A DNA stretch of 64,000 nt, taken from positions 186,001 through 250,000 of the forward strand of contig JADJYE010000006.1 of the NCBI GenBank assembly GCA_016719945.1, read 5' to 3'. Shown in pieces: positions 32,695 through 41,339 of this stretch. The notes beneath the pieces are model-generated. The model worked only from the letters and a program-made list of their open reading frames with translations, made no database searches and was not told the DNA's origin. How positions within the stretch are numbered: position 1 is the first letter of the stretch; every line of letters begins with the position of its first letter. The translations under genes and the position numbers were made by a program. This DNA comes from Polyangiaceae bacterium. Lineage in GTDB: Bacteria; Myxococcota_A; Polyangia; Polyangiales; Polyangiaceae.

Positions 32695-33966
32695 CTACGC
32701 ACCCTCGAGGTCCGCGGCGGCGGCGCGAGCTCGCGCGAGCTCGGCCTCGGGCCACGCCTCCTCGACGATCTCGTAGCGGCCATAGTCGAACGGCGCGCCC
32801 GGCGGGGCCTCTACGCGCACGACGCGCTCGCGCCTGCCGGCCTCGAGCAGCTCCAGGGCGCGGTGGTGGCAGTACGGGTTGTTGCCGCGCTTGCCGAACA
32901 AGACGTGGCTGGTCCACGTGCAGCCCGCGAGGCAGTCGTCTGCGTAATAGCAAGACCGGCAGTGGCCCCACAGGTCTTCTCGCGTTCGGCCGCGCGTGAA
33001 CTGCATCGCGGGCGCGCGCCGCCAGATGTCTGCGAGGCTGTGGTCTCGGACGCTGCCGCCGACGTAGTCCTCGCTCGGCAGCGACGGGCACCCCTTGATG
33101 GTGCCGTCGGCCTCGATGCCCATCGTCGTCGTGCCGGCGGTGCACGGCTCGTGGTGACCTCGGCGGTACTTGCCGCGGAACGTCCGCTCGAACGGCCCAA
33201 AGTAGCCGACGTTGTTGCCGGGCTCGAGGCGGATGCCTGCGGCGTCGCAGCGGGCCTTGAGCCGCGCGAGGCGGGGCATCACGTGGACCAGCTCGTGCGG
33301 CTGCAGCAGCAGGTCGTCGTAGTCGGCGGCGCGGCCCATCGCGACGGTGAACTGCACCTGCCACCCGTAGATCTCTCGCGCGGCGACGACCTCGAAGACC
33401 GCCTCGATCTCGTCCTTGCTGAGCGCGTTGATTTGCGTGTTGGCGGCCCGGGGGATGCCCACCTCTCTCAGCAGCTCGAGCGTACGCACGGCGGCCTGAA
33501 AGCTGCCGCGTCGCCCGCGCAGCTCGTCGTGGGTCGCCTCGAGTCCGTCGATCGAGACCGCGACACCGTTGACCCCCGCCTCCTTCGCCCGCCGGGCGTG
33601 CTCGGCCGTGAAGCCTTTGCCGCCCGTGACGATTCCGCACACCATCCCGCGCTCCCGGACGCGTCGCGCGATCGAGTCCCAGTCGTCGCGCAGGTAGGCC
33701 TCGCCCCCGATCAGGCTCACCTCTTCGACGCCCAGCGAGGCCATTTGATCGACGAGGTCGAGCGCCTCCTCGGTCGACAGCTCGTCGGGGCGGCCCTTGC
33801 CCGCCCGCGAGCCGCAGTGCTTGCACGCGAGATCACACTTGAGCGTGATCTCCCAGACGACGTAGCGAGGCAGAGGCTCGAGGTCCTCGGCGCGCGCCGA
33901 GGGGAGCAGCGGCAGGCCGCGGCGACCGTGTGGGCGTGAGGCGGCGATCGGCAGGGAGCGGGTCAC
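32695..33966 (-). CDS. Radical SAM/SPASM-domain enzyme of unknown substrate
   Basis: 423 residues from GTG 33966. The radical SAM cluster motif is CDLACKHC (~44-51). GGEAYLRDDWD and VSIDGLEATHDELRG are typical core motifs. The C-terminal SPASM region has CPSLPSEDYVGG, CRSCYYADDCLAGC and a late Cys in NPYCHH, supplying auxiliary Fe-S ligands. The layout is that of peptide/protein-modifying maturases (anSME/PqqE-like). No small precursor gene was found within 150 bp on either side, so the target may be elsewhere or a larger protein. The upstream neighbour is the divergent FKBP gene across the 34.0-kb repeat element. Confidence 0.88.
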   Translation of the reverse strand: MTRSLPIAASRPHGRRGLPLLPSARAEDLEPLPRYVVWEITLKCDLACKHCGSRAGKGRPDELSTEEALDLVDQMASLGVEEVSLIGGEAYLRDDWDSIARRVRERGMVCGIVTGGKGFTAEHARRAKEAGVNGVAVSIDGLEATHDELRGRRGSFQAAVRTLELLREVGIPRAANTQINALSKDEIEAVFEVVAAREIYGWQVQFTVAMGRAADYDDLLLQPHELVHVMPRLARLKARCDAAGIRLEPGNNVGYFGPFERTFRGKYRRGHHEPCTAGTTTMGIEADGTIKGCPSLPSEDYVGGSVRDHSLADIWRRAPAMQFTRGRTREDLWGHCRSCYYADDCLAGCTWTSHVLFGKRGNNPYCHHRALELLEAGRRERVVRVEAPPGAPFDYGRYEIVEEAWPEAELARARAAAADLEGA

Positions 33967-33989
33967 GTTGGGCCGCGATCCTAGCAGCT

Positions 33990-34075
33990 TGCAAAAAATG
34001 GCAGCGTCAGGCCGCTTGGTGGGTGAGGTGCTGCAATTTCACCCCCCCGGCCCCCCTCGCTACGCGAGGGGGGAG
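33990..34075 (+). repeat. Dispersed intergenic repeat with terminal 10-bp hairpin, copy 1
   Basis: About 86 bp. The core reads ATGGCAGCGTCAGGCCGCTT, then CTGCAATTTCACCC, then GGCCCCCCTCGC-TAC-GCGAGGGGGG, a perfect 10-bp stem at 34051-34060/34064-34073 with a 3-nt loop. The copy at 58481-58567, in opposite orientation, is roughly 80% identical by eye, with the stem conserved exactly and the loop changed. This copy lies between the divergent radical SAM and FKBP genes, 62 bp before the FKBP start. It resembles REP/MITE-like elements, but no transposase is seen. Confidence 0.7.
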
Positions 34076-34136
34076 ATGGCTGGCAGCTACCCAGCGGGGG
34101 CGTTGCGCGGGCCACGCGCGCGTGGCATTCGAGGCC

Positions 34137-34733
34137 ATGCGCGCAGCGCCGACGCTCCTCTGTTGCTGGGCTCTCACCGCCGCCGTCGCGTGCGCCTCGC
34201 CCGAGCCACGGCGCAGCGACTCACCGATCGCCGAGCCGCCGGTCGTCCAAGAGGTCGTGGCGCCAGGGGGCCCGACGATGGCGGCGCCCGTCGCGGAGCC
34301 CGCGCTTGCCGCCTCCTCGCCGGTCAGCGCGAGCGCACCTCCAGCGTCCACGCAGCCAGCGCCCGCGGCCGAGGCGAGCTCGAGCCCCTCCGAGACCGCC
34401 GAGCCCACGGACCTGGTGATCCAGGACCTGCGCCCCGGTCACGGCAAGCCTGTCACCAAGGGGGATCGCGTCACGGTGCATTACGTGGGCAGGCTCCCCG
34501 GGGGCCTGGTGTTCGACAGCACGCGGGACCGAGGCAAGCCGGCGACCTTCGACATCGGCAAGGGCCAGCTCATCCCGGGCTGGGAGCGCGGCATGCTCGG
34601 CATGAAGCCCGGCGGCCGCCGCCGCCTCGTCATCCCCTCGAGCCTCGGGTACGGCGCGAAGGGCGCCGCGGGCGGAAAGATCCCCCCCAACTCGACGCTC
34701 ATCTTCGAGATCGAGCTGGTCAGCGTGCCCTGA
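34137..34733 (+). CDS. FKBP-type peptidyl-prolyl isomerase lipoprotein
   Basis: 198 residues. Signal peptide with lipobox AAVAC (Cys ~19), Ala/Pro/Ser-rich linker to ~90, then a complete FKBP domain: GDRVTVHYVGRLPGGLVFDS, GQLIPGWERGMLGMKPGGRR, IPSSLGYGAKGAAGGKIPPN and TLIFEIELVSV. The active-site residues (Tyr, Phe, Asp in the first motif, Trp in PGWERG, the final Phe) are present. It assists folding of periplasmic or outer-membrane proteins by isomerising prolyl bonds. It is monocistronic and convergent with the zinc-ribbon gene 31 bp downstream. Confidence 0.94.
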   Translation: MRAAPTLLCCWALTAAVACASPEPRRSDSPIAEPPVVQEVVAPGGPTMAAPVAEPALAASSPVSASAPPASTQPAPAAEASSSPSETAEPTDLVIQDLRPGHGKPVTKGDRVTVHYVGRLPGGLVFDSTRDRGKPATFDIGKGQLIPGWERGMLGMKPGGRRRLVIPSSLGYGAKGAAGGKIPPNSTLIFEIELVSVP

Positions 34734-34764
34734 GCCGTTGCCACCGCGCCAGGGTCCCGCGGGG

Positions 34765-35862
34765 CTACTGGCTCTTCGCGAGCAGCGCGATGCCCACGAT
34801 CGCCGCCACGATCACGATGGCGAGCAGCAAGAGCTTCCACACCGACCAAGGTGCCTTGCCGACGACCTCGCCGGTCTGCCCGTTGACGAGAAACTGGTAA
34901 GGCTTGTCGCGGTATCGATACGCCGCGATCCACACCGGCAACAGCACGTGCTTGAAGGTCACCTGCGAGAACGAGTCGTCGACGTGGAGCGCGCGGTGCG
35001 TGTCGCCGGGGACGTCGCCCGCGCAGCGAGACCGCTGCGCGGCGGACATCTTGTCTTGGCCGGTCTGCCACGCGGGCATCAGCTCGATCGCGTACGACTC
35101 GGCCTTCCAGCCGGCGAGGTAGTCGGGCTTGCAGGGCAACAGCTCCGAGGTCTTCCATGTGCCGAAGCGATCGACCAGGCTCTGGGGCAGCCCCTTCGAG
35201 GCGCACACGATGGTGTCGTCGAAGCGATCCGTGCGGCTGCCCGACGCGGGCTCCCAACGGGTCTTCGTGACAGAGCGCGTCTGCCGCTGGCCTTGCGCGT
35301 CGGTGTACGACTCGGTCTCTTGGTAGTGGTAGCCCGCCTCCGCGGTCCAGCGCGAGGACACGGTCGCGTCGAACGTCCAGAAGGGGATGTACACCCCGCC
35401 CAACTCGTGGAGCTTCGCCATCTTCTTGAGGTCCGAAGGGCGAAACCAGAGCCCAGCGAGCCACGCGACGAACGACTCGTTCGCGCGCGCCTTGTCGACC
35501 TGGAAGGGCACGAGGCCCTCGGGGCGGATCTGCTGGCCCGAGGCCTCTCGCGCGAGGACGTGGTGGGAGCCACAGAAGGCGCACTTGGCGGTCTGCTCGC
35601 CAGCGGCCACCTCGACCGACGCGCCGCAGTCGTTGCACGAGACGTTGGTCGTCGGCGCGCCCAGGCCGCGGGTCGCCATCGCCATGCCCTGCTCGATCGG
35701 GATCTCGCGCTGCGCTGAGTCCCCCGGGGCGCGCTGGATGGACTGCGCGTGGCCGCAGTAGGGGCACTTGAGGCCCTGACTGGCCGCGTCGTAGCGGAGC
35801 TTCGCGCCGCAGTTCTCGCAGGGGAACGTGGCGTCGGCGCTGGCGGCCTCGGGCTCTGTCAC
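34765..35862 (-). CDS. Double zinc-ribbon membrane-anchored protein
   Basis: 365 residues from GTG 35862. Two N-terminal zinc ribbons: CENCGAKL...CPYCG (~14-36) and CNDCGASV...CAFCG (~75-100). A cytoplasmic beta-rich middle contains GGVYIPFWTFDATVSSRW and YHYQETESY. The protein ends in one transmembrane helix (LLLLAIVIVAAIVGIALLA). Similar proteins are often labelled TFIIB-type zinc-ribbon or primosomal-like, but no helicase motif is present. Tail-anchored topology with the ribbons in the cytoplasm is inferred; function unknown. The longer frame to 35931 adds residues that look non-coding. Confidence 0.78.
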   Translation of the reverse strand: MTEPEAASADATFPCENCGAKLRYDAASQGLKCPYCGHAQSIQRAPGDSAQREIPIEQGMAMATRGLGAPTTNVSCNDCGASVEVAAGEQTAKCAFCGSHHVLAREASGQQIRPEGLVPFQVDKARANESFVAWLAGLWFRPSDLKKMAKLHELGGVYIPFWTFDATVSSRWTAEAGYHYQETESYTDAQGQRQTRSVTKTRWEPASGSRTDRFDDTIVCASKGLPQSLVDRFGTWKTSELLPCKPDYLAGWKAESYAIELMPAWQTGQDKMSAAQRSRCAGDVPGDTHRALHVDDSFSQVTFKHVLLPVWIAAYRYRDKPYQFLVNGQTGEVVGKAPWSVWKLLLLAIVIVAAIVGIALLAKSQ

Positions 35863-35958
35863 GCCGCGAGCGTCTCGAGCGGGCGGCGCGGCGTCAAGCG
35901 CTCGAGCTGGGAGCCTCGAGCCTCGGGCCACGTGCTATAGGCACCGCCGCTCGCCGCC

Positions 35959-37482
35959 ATGTCCCACGATCCGCGATCCCCACGCGAAGACGCGACGGAC
36001 GTTCCCTCGGAGGCCGAGGTGCGCGAGGCCACCGCTGTGCTCGAGCGGCTGCTCGAGCACCCCGAGGCGCTCGTCGGCATGGCGGCCGAGGAGCGGCGCC
36101 GGCTGCTGGTCGCGGCGGGGCAGCTCAGCCGCCCCGCGGCCGACGACAAGCGCAAGCGGGCGCGGGCGTTCCGGCGGCGCGACCGCGACGAGCAGCGCGC
36201 GCGAGACGAGGCGGTGCTCGCCTCGGCGACGCTGCGGCAAAAGAAGCAGCTGTCGTCGTTCCTGCCGCCGTCCGTCCACGCACAGCTCGGCGTGCGCGCG
36301 CCGGAGGGTGAGCCGGCGCCCGAGGGCGAGCGCCTCGAGGCCCCGCGCGCCTGCTACGTCTGCAAGGCCGACTACGACCGCGTCCACTTCTTCTACCACT
36401 CGATGTGCCCGGCCTGCGCCGCGCTCAACTTCGCCAAGCGCTCGCAGTCGGCGCGCCTCGACGGGAAGGTTGCGCTCGTCACCGGTGCGCGCATCAAGAT
36501 CGGCTACCACACCGCGCTGAAGCTCCTGCGCGCCGGGGCCCGCGTGATCGCGACGACGCGCTTCCCGGTGGACGCAGCGCGCCGGTTCGCCGCCGAGCCC
36601 GATCGCTCAGAATGGCAAGACCGGCTCGAGGTCCACGGGCTCGATCTCAGGCACACCCCGAGCGTCGAGGTGTTCGCCCGAGGCCTGCTCGAGCGCGAGC
36701 CCCAGCTCGACGTGCTCGTGAACAACGCCGCCCAGACCGTCAGGCGCCCGCCGGCGTTCTACGAGCACCTCGTCCTCGCGGAGCGCCTGCCCTACGCCGA
36801 GCTGCCCGCAGACGTTCGCCCGCTGCTCGGGCAGGGGCGAGCGGGCGGGGCGCTCGAGGTCGCCGAGGCTGCGCTCGTACGGTTCACGAGCGCCGCTGGT
36901 GCCCTCACGCCTTGGGCGGGGGAGGCCGCGGCCGATCCAGCGTGCTTCCCCGCGGGGCAGCTCGACGGCGACGATCAGCAGGTCGATCTGCGGCCGGTGA
37001 ACAGCTGGAGGCTGGGCCTCGCCGACGTGCCGACGCCGGAGCTGCTCGAGGTGCACCTCGTCAACGCGATCGCCCCGGCGCTGCTCACGAGCCGGCTGAA
37101 GCCGCTCATGATGCGCGCGCCGACGTTCGACCGCCACGTGATCCACGTGTCCGCGATGGAGGCCTCGTTCTCCCGAAAGAAGAAGACGGACAAACACCCG
37201 CACACCAACATGGCGAAGGCGGCCCTCAACATGATGACCCGCACCTCCGCGGTCGACTACGCGCGGGACGGCATCTTCATGAACAGCGTCGACACCGGCT
37301 GGGTGACCGACGAGGACCCTCTGCACCACGCGGTCCGCAAGCAGCGCGATCACGATTTTCACGCGCCGCTCGACAGCATCGACGGCGCTGCGCGCGTGCT
37401 CGACCCGCTCTTCGTCGGGCTCGCGGCCGGCGAGCACCCGTACGGGATCTTCTTCAAGGACTACCGCGCGATCGACTGGTGA
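35959..37482 (+). CDS. SDR-family oxidoreductase with N-terminal Cys-motif region
   Basis: 507 residues. Residues 1-130 are charged and helical. A zinc-finger-like segment CYVCKADYDRVHFFYH-SMCPAC follows (~133-155). The Rossmann domain starts at LDGKVALVTGARIKIGYHTA with an atypical TGxxxxxG, then VLVNNAAQTV and VIHVSAMEAS. In place of the usual Tyr-x-x-x-Lys the sequence is HTNMAKAAL, so the catalytic Tyr is absent while Lys remains. The end, PYGIFFKDYRAIDW, looks complete. Its substrate and whether it is a true dehydrogenase are unknown. TATAGG about 20 bp upstream of the ATG is a promoter candidate. Confidence 0.83.
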   Translation: MSHDPRSPREDATDVPSEAEVREATAVLERLLEHPEALVGMAAEERRRLLVAAGQLSRPAADDKRKRARAFRRRDRDEQRARDEAVLASATLRQKKQLSSFLPPSVHAQLGVRAPEGEPAPEGERLEAPRACYVCKADYDRVHFFYHSMCPACAALNFAKRSQSARLDGKVALVTGARIKIGYHTALKLLRAGARVIATTRFPVDAARRFAAEPDRSEWQDRLEVHGLDLRHTPSVEVFARGLLEREPQLDVLVNNAAQTVRRPPAFYEHLVLAERLPYAELPADVRPLLGQGRAGGALEVAEAALVRFTSAAGALTPWAGEAAADPACFPAGQLDGDDQQVDLRPVNSWRLGLADVPTPELLEVHLVNAIAPALLTSRLKPLMMRAPTFDRHVIHVSAMEASFSRKKKTDKHPHTNMAKAALNMMTRTSAVDYARDGIFMNSVDTGWVTDEDPLHHAVRKQRDHDFHAPLDSIDGAARVLDPLFVGLAAGEHPYGIFFKDYRAIDW

Positions 37483-37488
37483 CGCGCG

Positions 37489-37510
37489 CCAGCTCGAGGC
37501 CTCGAGCTGG
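37489..37510. terminator. Perfect 22-bp palindrome between convergent genes
   Basis: CCAGCTCGAGG directly followed by its reverse complement CCTCGAGCTGG, no spacer, 6 bp after the SDR stop and 2 bp before the end of the convergent DUF420 gene. Placement suggests a transcription end signal read from both sides, but there is no T-tract and a protein-binding site is equally possible. Confidence 0.45.
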
Positions 37511-37512
37511 GC

Positions 37513-38067
37513 TCAGCCGACCGTGGCCGCGCGCAGCATCCAGAAGACCAAGATGCCGGTGACCGAGACGTACAGCCACACCGGCAGCGTCACGCGCGCC
37601 AGCGCCTTGTGCCGATCGAAGGTGCCCTTGAGGGCCCGGTACAAGGACACCAGCAGCATGGGCACGAGGGCGATGCTCAAGATCACGTGGCTCGCGAGGA
37701 TCGCGAGGTACACCCCTCGGATCGCGCCCGTGCCTGGGTACTTCGTATCGCCGTGGACGTAGTGGTAGACCAGGTATCCGACGAAGAAGAGCGCGGAGGA
37801 GGCGACCGCGGCCAGCATGAGGCGCTGGTGGAGCTCGCGCCGCTTGGCACGGATGGCGAGGTACCCGCCGAGCTGACACGCCGCGGCGACGCCGTTGAAG
37901 GTCGCGTTGACCGCCGGCATGAAGGATAGGTCTCGGGCGGGCGGGGCCGAGCCGTCCTTCAGGTAGAGGACGTAGACGAGCGGCGCGAGCGCGACGGCGG
38001 AGAGCAGGAGCACCGCCGCGTACAGCGTCGCATCCTGGCTCTTTTGCGGCATGGGGGAGGCGGTCAC
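37513..38067 (-). CDS. DUF420 membrane protein
   Basis: 184 residues, five predicted transmembrane helices (~14-36, 48-72, 82-105, 120-145, 160-180). PAVNATFNGVAAACQLGGYL, RRELHQRLMLAAVASSALFF and VYHYVHGDTKYPG are characteristic DUF420 stretches with conserved His residues. Homologues (for example CtaM of Firmicutes) sit in cytochrome oxidase assembly loci, and heme A synthase lies 3 kb away here, so a role in respiratory heme-copper oxidase maturation is plausible but not shown. Confidence 0.9.
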   Translation of the reverse strand: MTASPMPQKSQDATLYAAVLLLSAVALAPLVYVLYLKDGSAPPARDLSFMPAVNATFNGVAAACQLGGYLAIRAKRRELHQRLMLAAVASSALFFVGYLVYHYVHGDTKYPGTGAIRGVYLAILASHVILSIALVPMLLVSLYRALKGTFDRHKALARVTLPVWLYVSVTGILVFWMLRAATVG

Positions 38068-38148
38068 GGCGGAGCTTCCTTAGGGCCGGGGTGGTTCCGT
38101 GAAAAGCCCTGTGTTCGGACGTTGCATCGGCGTGTAGCCTCCCCGCCC

Positions 38149-39069
38149 ATGCCCTTCAAGACAGTCAGCCAGCCCCGCCGGGTCGCCTCGCTCGAAGGTT
38201 CCATTCAGGGGGCCTCGTTCCACAAGAAGCTCGGGACGGTCGCGATGGTCTCGACGAACCCCGTCCAGGTCGTCACCGTCGCCCACACCGGTAGCCCGGC
38301 CAAGAACTTCAGCGTCCAGCTCGAGGAGGCGCGCGACATCGCCCTCTTGTCGCGCGACATGGCGGTCGTGCGCACCGACACGGACGTGTGGCAGCTGCTC
38401 GATATCCAGCACAAGGCGCGCGTCGACCCGCTCACCCGCGACTCGCGCATGATCGTCGGCCCGCAGGGCGACGCCGCGCTCGCGCTCAAGTGGGACAACT
38501 CCTGCGAGCAGCTGACGCCGGGCAAGAACGAGGTCGCGTCGCGCACGTTCCAGCTGCGGGGCGACCACCGCGCGGTCGACCTGAGCGACAACGAGTGTTA
38601 CGCGGTCGTCGACGGCGGCGGCGGCGAGTTCCGCATCCACCCGGGCGGCACGCCGGAGCAGGGCTCGCTCACCAAGATCGCGCTGCCCGAGGGCTCCAAG
38701 GAGCTCGATCGCATCCGCGGCGGGCGCTTCCTGTCGGCGCTCTACCAGCGCAACAACACGGCCGTCTGCCTGTTCCGCCGCGCGGGCAACCGCATGGACT
38801 CGAAGATGTTCTACCTCGACGTCCCGATGACCGACCTGGTCGTGTGCGAGACGAGCCTGCTGGTCGTGACCAAGGACGGGCGCGCGGTGCTCTACGACGC
38901 TCAGGCGATCGATCGCGGAGAAGGCCGGATGGACCCGACCAGCGAGACACCCCTCGGCTGCCGCGGCGAGCCCACCTGCGCCGTCGTCGCGCACTCGAAC
39001 CTGTTCGTGGGCACGAGCGGCGGCGACGTCGTGATGGGCAACATCATCCGCAAGCAGGGCATCGGCTGA
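38149..39069 (+). CDS. Conserved-looking hypothetical protein, beta-rich
   Basis: 306 residues, no signal peptide or membrane segment. Begins MPFKTVSQPRRVASLEGSIQ. Beta-strand-rich repeats (MVSTNPVQVVTVAHTG, MAVVRTDTDVWQLLDIQHK, LLVVTKDGRAVLYDAQ, NLFVGTSGGDVVMGNI) suggest a seven-bladed propeller or similar cytoplasmic scaffold. No catalytic motif was recognised. Codon bias and a clean start make it a genuine gene. TAGCCT lies about 8 bp before the ATG with no Shine-Dalgarno, suggesting a leaderless transcript. Confidence 0.75.
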   Translation: MPFKTVSQPRRVASLEGSIQGASFHKKLGTVAMVSTNPVQVVTVAHTGSPAKNFSVQLEEARDIALLSRDMAVVRTDTDVWQLLDIQHKARVDPLTRDSRMIVGPQGDAALALKWDNSCEQLTPGKNEVASRTFQLRGDHRAVDLSDNECYAVVDGGGGEFRIHPGGTPEQGSLTKIALPEGSKELDRIRGGRFLSALYQRNNTAVCLFRRAGNRMDSKMFYLDVPMTDLVVCETSLLVVTKDGRAVLYDAQAIDRGEGRMDPTSETPLGCRGEPTCAVVAHSNLFVGTSGGDVVMGNIIRKQGIG

Positions 39070-39082
39070 GCTCGCCCGGGGG

Positions 39083-39885
39083 CTAACCGCCCATCAGCGA
39101 GCGGTTCATCCCCATCCACGCGCCGCCGTCGGCCACGACGGTGGTGCCGTGGATGAGGCTGGCCGCGTCGGAGCAGAGGAACAGCGCGACGTTGGCGATC
39201 TCGTCGATCGTGCCGAAGCGCTTGATGGGGATCGAGGCGATCATCCGCTCCTTGATGTCGCCGGGGGCGAGGCGGCTCATGCCCTCGGTGTCGTCGATCG
39301 GGCCGGGCGCGATGCCGTTCACCCGGATGCCGAGGCCGGTCCCCACTCGACGGCGAGCGTCCTGGTGATCGAGTCGACCGCGGCCTTCGCCGCGGAGGCG
39401 TGGATCTGCAGCGGCGTCGCCCCGTAGTGCAGGGTCGCCGAGATGTTGAGGATGACGCCGCCCTTGTCGCGCAGGCACGCGTCGAAGGCTGCGCGGCAGA
39501 CGTTGAACGTGCCGACGGTGTCGATGTCGAGCACCGTCTTGAAGCCGTTGTAAGAGAGCTGCGCGGCGGGCGCGAGGAAGTTTCCGGCCGCCCCGTTCAC
39601 GACGATGTCGACCCGCCCGAAGCGCTCCAGCGTGGCGGCGAGGGCGGCCTCGACCGCCTTGGGGTCGCGGACATCGCACGTCAGGGGCAAGCACGGCTCG
39701 CCGGTCGTCTGCTCGAGGCTGGCCGCCGACTCGGCGAGGCGCGCGGTCTTGCGCCCGAGGATCGCGGTGCTCGCGCCGTGCCGCATCAGCTCGCGGGCGA
39801 TGCCCATGCAGATGCCCGAGCCTCCCCCGGTGACGAACGCGACCTTGCCCTTGAAGAGGTCCTTCTGGAAAACGCTTTGGCCCAT
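39083..39885 (-). pseudogene. 2,4-dienoyl-CoA reductase-like SDR, one frameshift at ~39341-39344
   Basis: The N-terminal part from ATG 39885 has FKGKVAFVTGGGSGICMGIA, VDIVVNGAAGNFLAPA and LHYGATPLQIHASAAKAAV, matching peroxisomal-type 2,4-dienoyl-CoA reductases, which lack the SDR Tyr and use the Lys in SAAK. The C-terminal part in the next frame has LGIRVNGIAPGPIDDTEGM and FLCSDAASLIHGTTVVADGG. The junction is at TGGGGACCGG: one more G would give WGTGLGIRV. Restored length 267 residues, normal. It probably acts in beta-oxidation of unsaturated fatty acids. It is divergent from the TSUP gene 31 bp away. Confidence 0.87.
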
Positions 39886-39916
39886 CCCGCGGAGGGGTAG
39901 TACGGAGACAAGGGCG

Positions 39917-40690
39917 ATGCACGCGCCCACGGCATGGCAGCTCGCGATCCTCGCGCTCGTCGGGGCCGTCGCGGGGTTCGTGAACACGGTCGCCGGGGCA
40001 GGGTCGCTCCTCTCGCTCCGCGCGCTGATGCTGTTCGGTCTGCCCGCGACCATCGCCAACGGGACCAACCGCGTCCCGGTCGTCGCGCAGTCGATCGCCG
40101 CGACGCTCGGCTTCGCGAAGCACGGTCGGCTCCCGCGGCGCGCGATCGCCTGGGCCGCCGCGCCCGCCTCGCTGGGCGCGCTGGCCGGGTCGCTGGGCGC
40201 CTCCTTCGTGCCTGAGCGGCCGATGCGTTGGGTGCTCATCGTCGTGCTGTTCGCCGTCGGAGTCTGGGGTCTGCGGAGCCCGAAGGTTCCCGAGCGCGCG
40301 GGCGAGCTCGACGACGACGCCGTCCTCGCCCGCTGTCGCGACCCCAAGGTGGTCGTCTGGCTCTTCTTCGCCGGCGCCTACGGCGGCTTCCTCCAGGCCG
40401 GGGTGGGGCTGATCTTGCTGCACGCGCTGTCGTCGGTCGGCGGCATCGACCTCGTGCGGGCGAACGCGCTCAAGGTCGTCGTGGTCGCCGTGTTCTCGGT
40501 GGTCGCGGCGAGCGTGTTCATCGCGCGCGGACAGGTCGCCTGGGTCGCGGCGCTGGCGATGACCGTGGGAGCGGTCGTGGGCGCCCGGCTCGCGGTCGCC
40601 TATGCGATCGGCTGGGCGCAGAAGCTCAAGATCGTCGTCGTCGTGGTCGATCTCGTGGCGTGTGCGGTTCTCCTACTCACGGAGCTGTGA
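39917..40690 (+). CDS. TauE/SafE (TSUP) family permease
   Basis: 257 residues, about eight hydrophobic helices in two related halves. The family signature in the first half is GFVNTVAGAGSLLSLRALMLFGLP with ANGTNRVPV, mirrored in the second by GAYGGFLQAGVGLILLHAL and ANALKVVVV. TSUP permeases export or import small organo-sulfur anions or sulfite; the substrate here is unknown. The start is a clear ATG with TAGTAC about 14 bp upstream. It is divergent from the dienoyl-CoA-reductase-like gene. Confidence 0.92.
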   Translation: MHAPTAWQLAILALVGAVAGFVNTVAGAGSLLSLRALMLFGLPATIANGTNRVPVVAQSIAATLGFAKHGRLPRRAIAWAAAPASLGALAGSLGASFVPERPMRWVLIVVLFAVGVWGLRSPKVPERAGELDDDAVLARCRDPKVVVWLFFAGAYGGFLQAGVGLILLHALSSVGGIDLVRANALKVVVVAVFSVVAASVFIARGQVAWVAALAMTVGAVVGARLAVAYAIGWAQKLKIVVVVVDLVACAVLLLTEL

Positions 40691-40760
40691 GCGCACCGAT
40701 GTCTGACCACAAAGTGCTGTGATCTAGCCCCGGTCGAACCGTCTTGTGTAGCCTCCGCGC

Positions 40761-41339
40761 ATGAGCCGAACGAAAATCGGAGGTTTCGCGATCGTAGCGT
40801 CCACGCTCTTCGCGCTCGCCACGCCGAGCACGGCGCACGCGATCGAAGGCAAGGAGAAGGCCGGCCGGTGGATGTTCAACATCCGCGTCGGCGCCGCGGC
40901 GAACCTCGGCTGCGGCCGGTACTACGGAGACGCGTACTGCGGGAACGGGTACCGGCGGGCGCAGTTCGTCCTCTCACCGGAGATCGCGGTCGGCCTCGAC
41001 CGCGAATACAACGCGTACCTGGGGATCATCCCGATGTTTCAGGTCGGCGATGGGTTCACCATCATCAACGTTCCCCTGACCTTCCAGTACGACATCGAGC
41101 TGCCCGTGAAGGGGCTCTACATCTACCCGAAGGTCAACGCGGGGTACTCGCGCCACATCGAGTCGGACGGCAACTACTTCATGCTCGAGCCCGCCGTGGG
41201 CATCAAGTACCAGTTCCACAAGAACGTTCACTTCGGCGGCGAGCCGCTAGGCTTTCCGTTCTACATCGGCGAGCAGCGTGGCCGGAGCGACTTCGCCGCG
41301 CAGTACCACTTCTTCGCTTACATCGGCTTCGACGTGTGA
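40761..41339 (+). CDS. Small outer-membrane beta-barrel protein
   Basis: 192 residues. Cleavable signal peptide (IVASTLFALATPSTAHA). The mature part alternates hydrophobic and polar residues in short strands (MFNIRVGAAANLG, QFVLSPEIAVGLD, YIYPKVNAGYSRHIE, YFMLEPAVGIKYQF) and ends in [10 protein letters not shown], with a terminal aromatic/valine typical of barrels. One Cys pair occurs in CGRYYGDAYCG. Function unknown. TAGCCT 9 bp before the ATG and no ribosome site suggest leaderless translation. The last 93 bp overlap the 3' end of heme A synthase on the other strand. Confidence 0.8.
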   Translation: MSRTKIGGFAIVASTLFALATPSTAHAIEGKEKAGRWMFNIRVGAAANLGCGRYYGDAYCGNGYRRAQFVLSPEIAVGLDREYNAYLGIIPMFQVGDGFTIINVPLTFQYDIELPVKGLYIYPKVNAGYSRHIESDGNYFMLEPAVGIKYQFHKNVHFGGEPLGFPFYIGEQRGRSDFAAQYHFFAYIGFDV

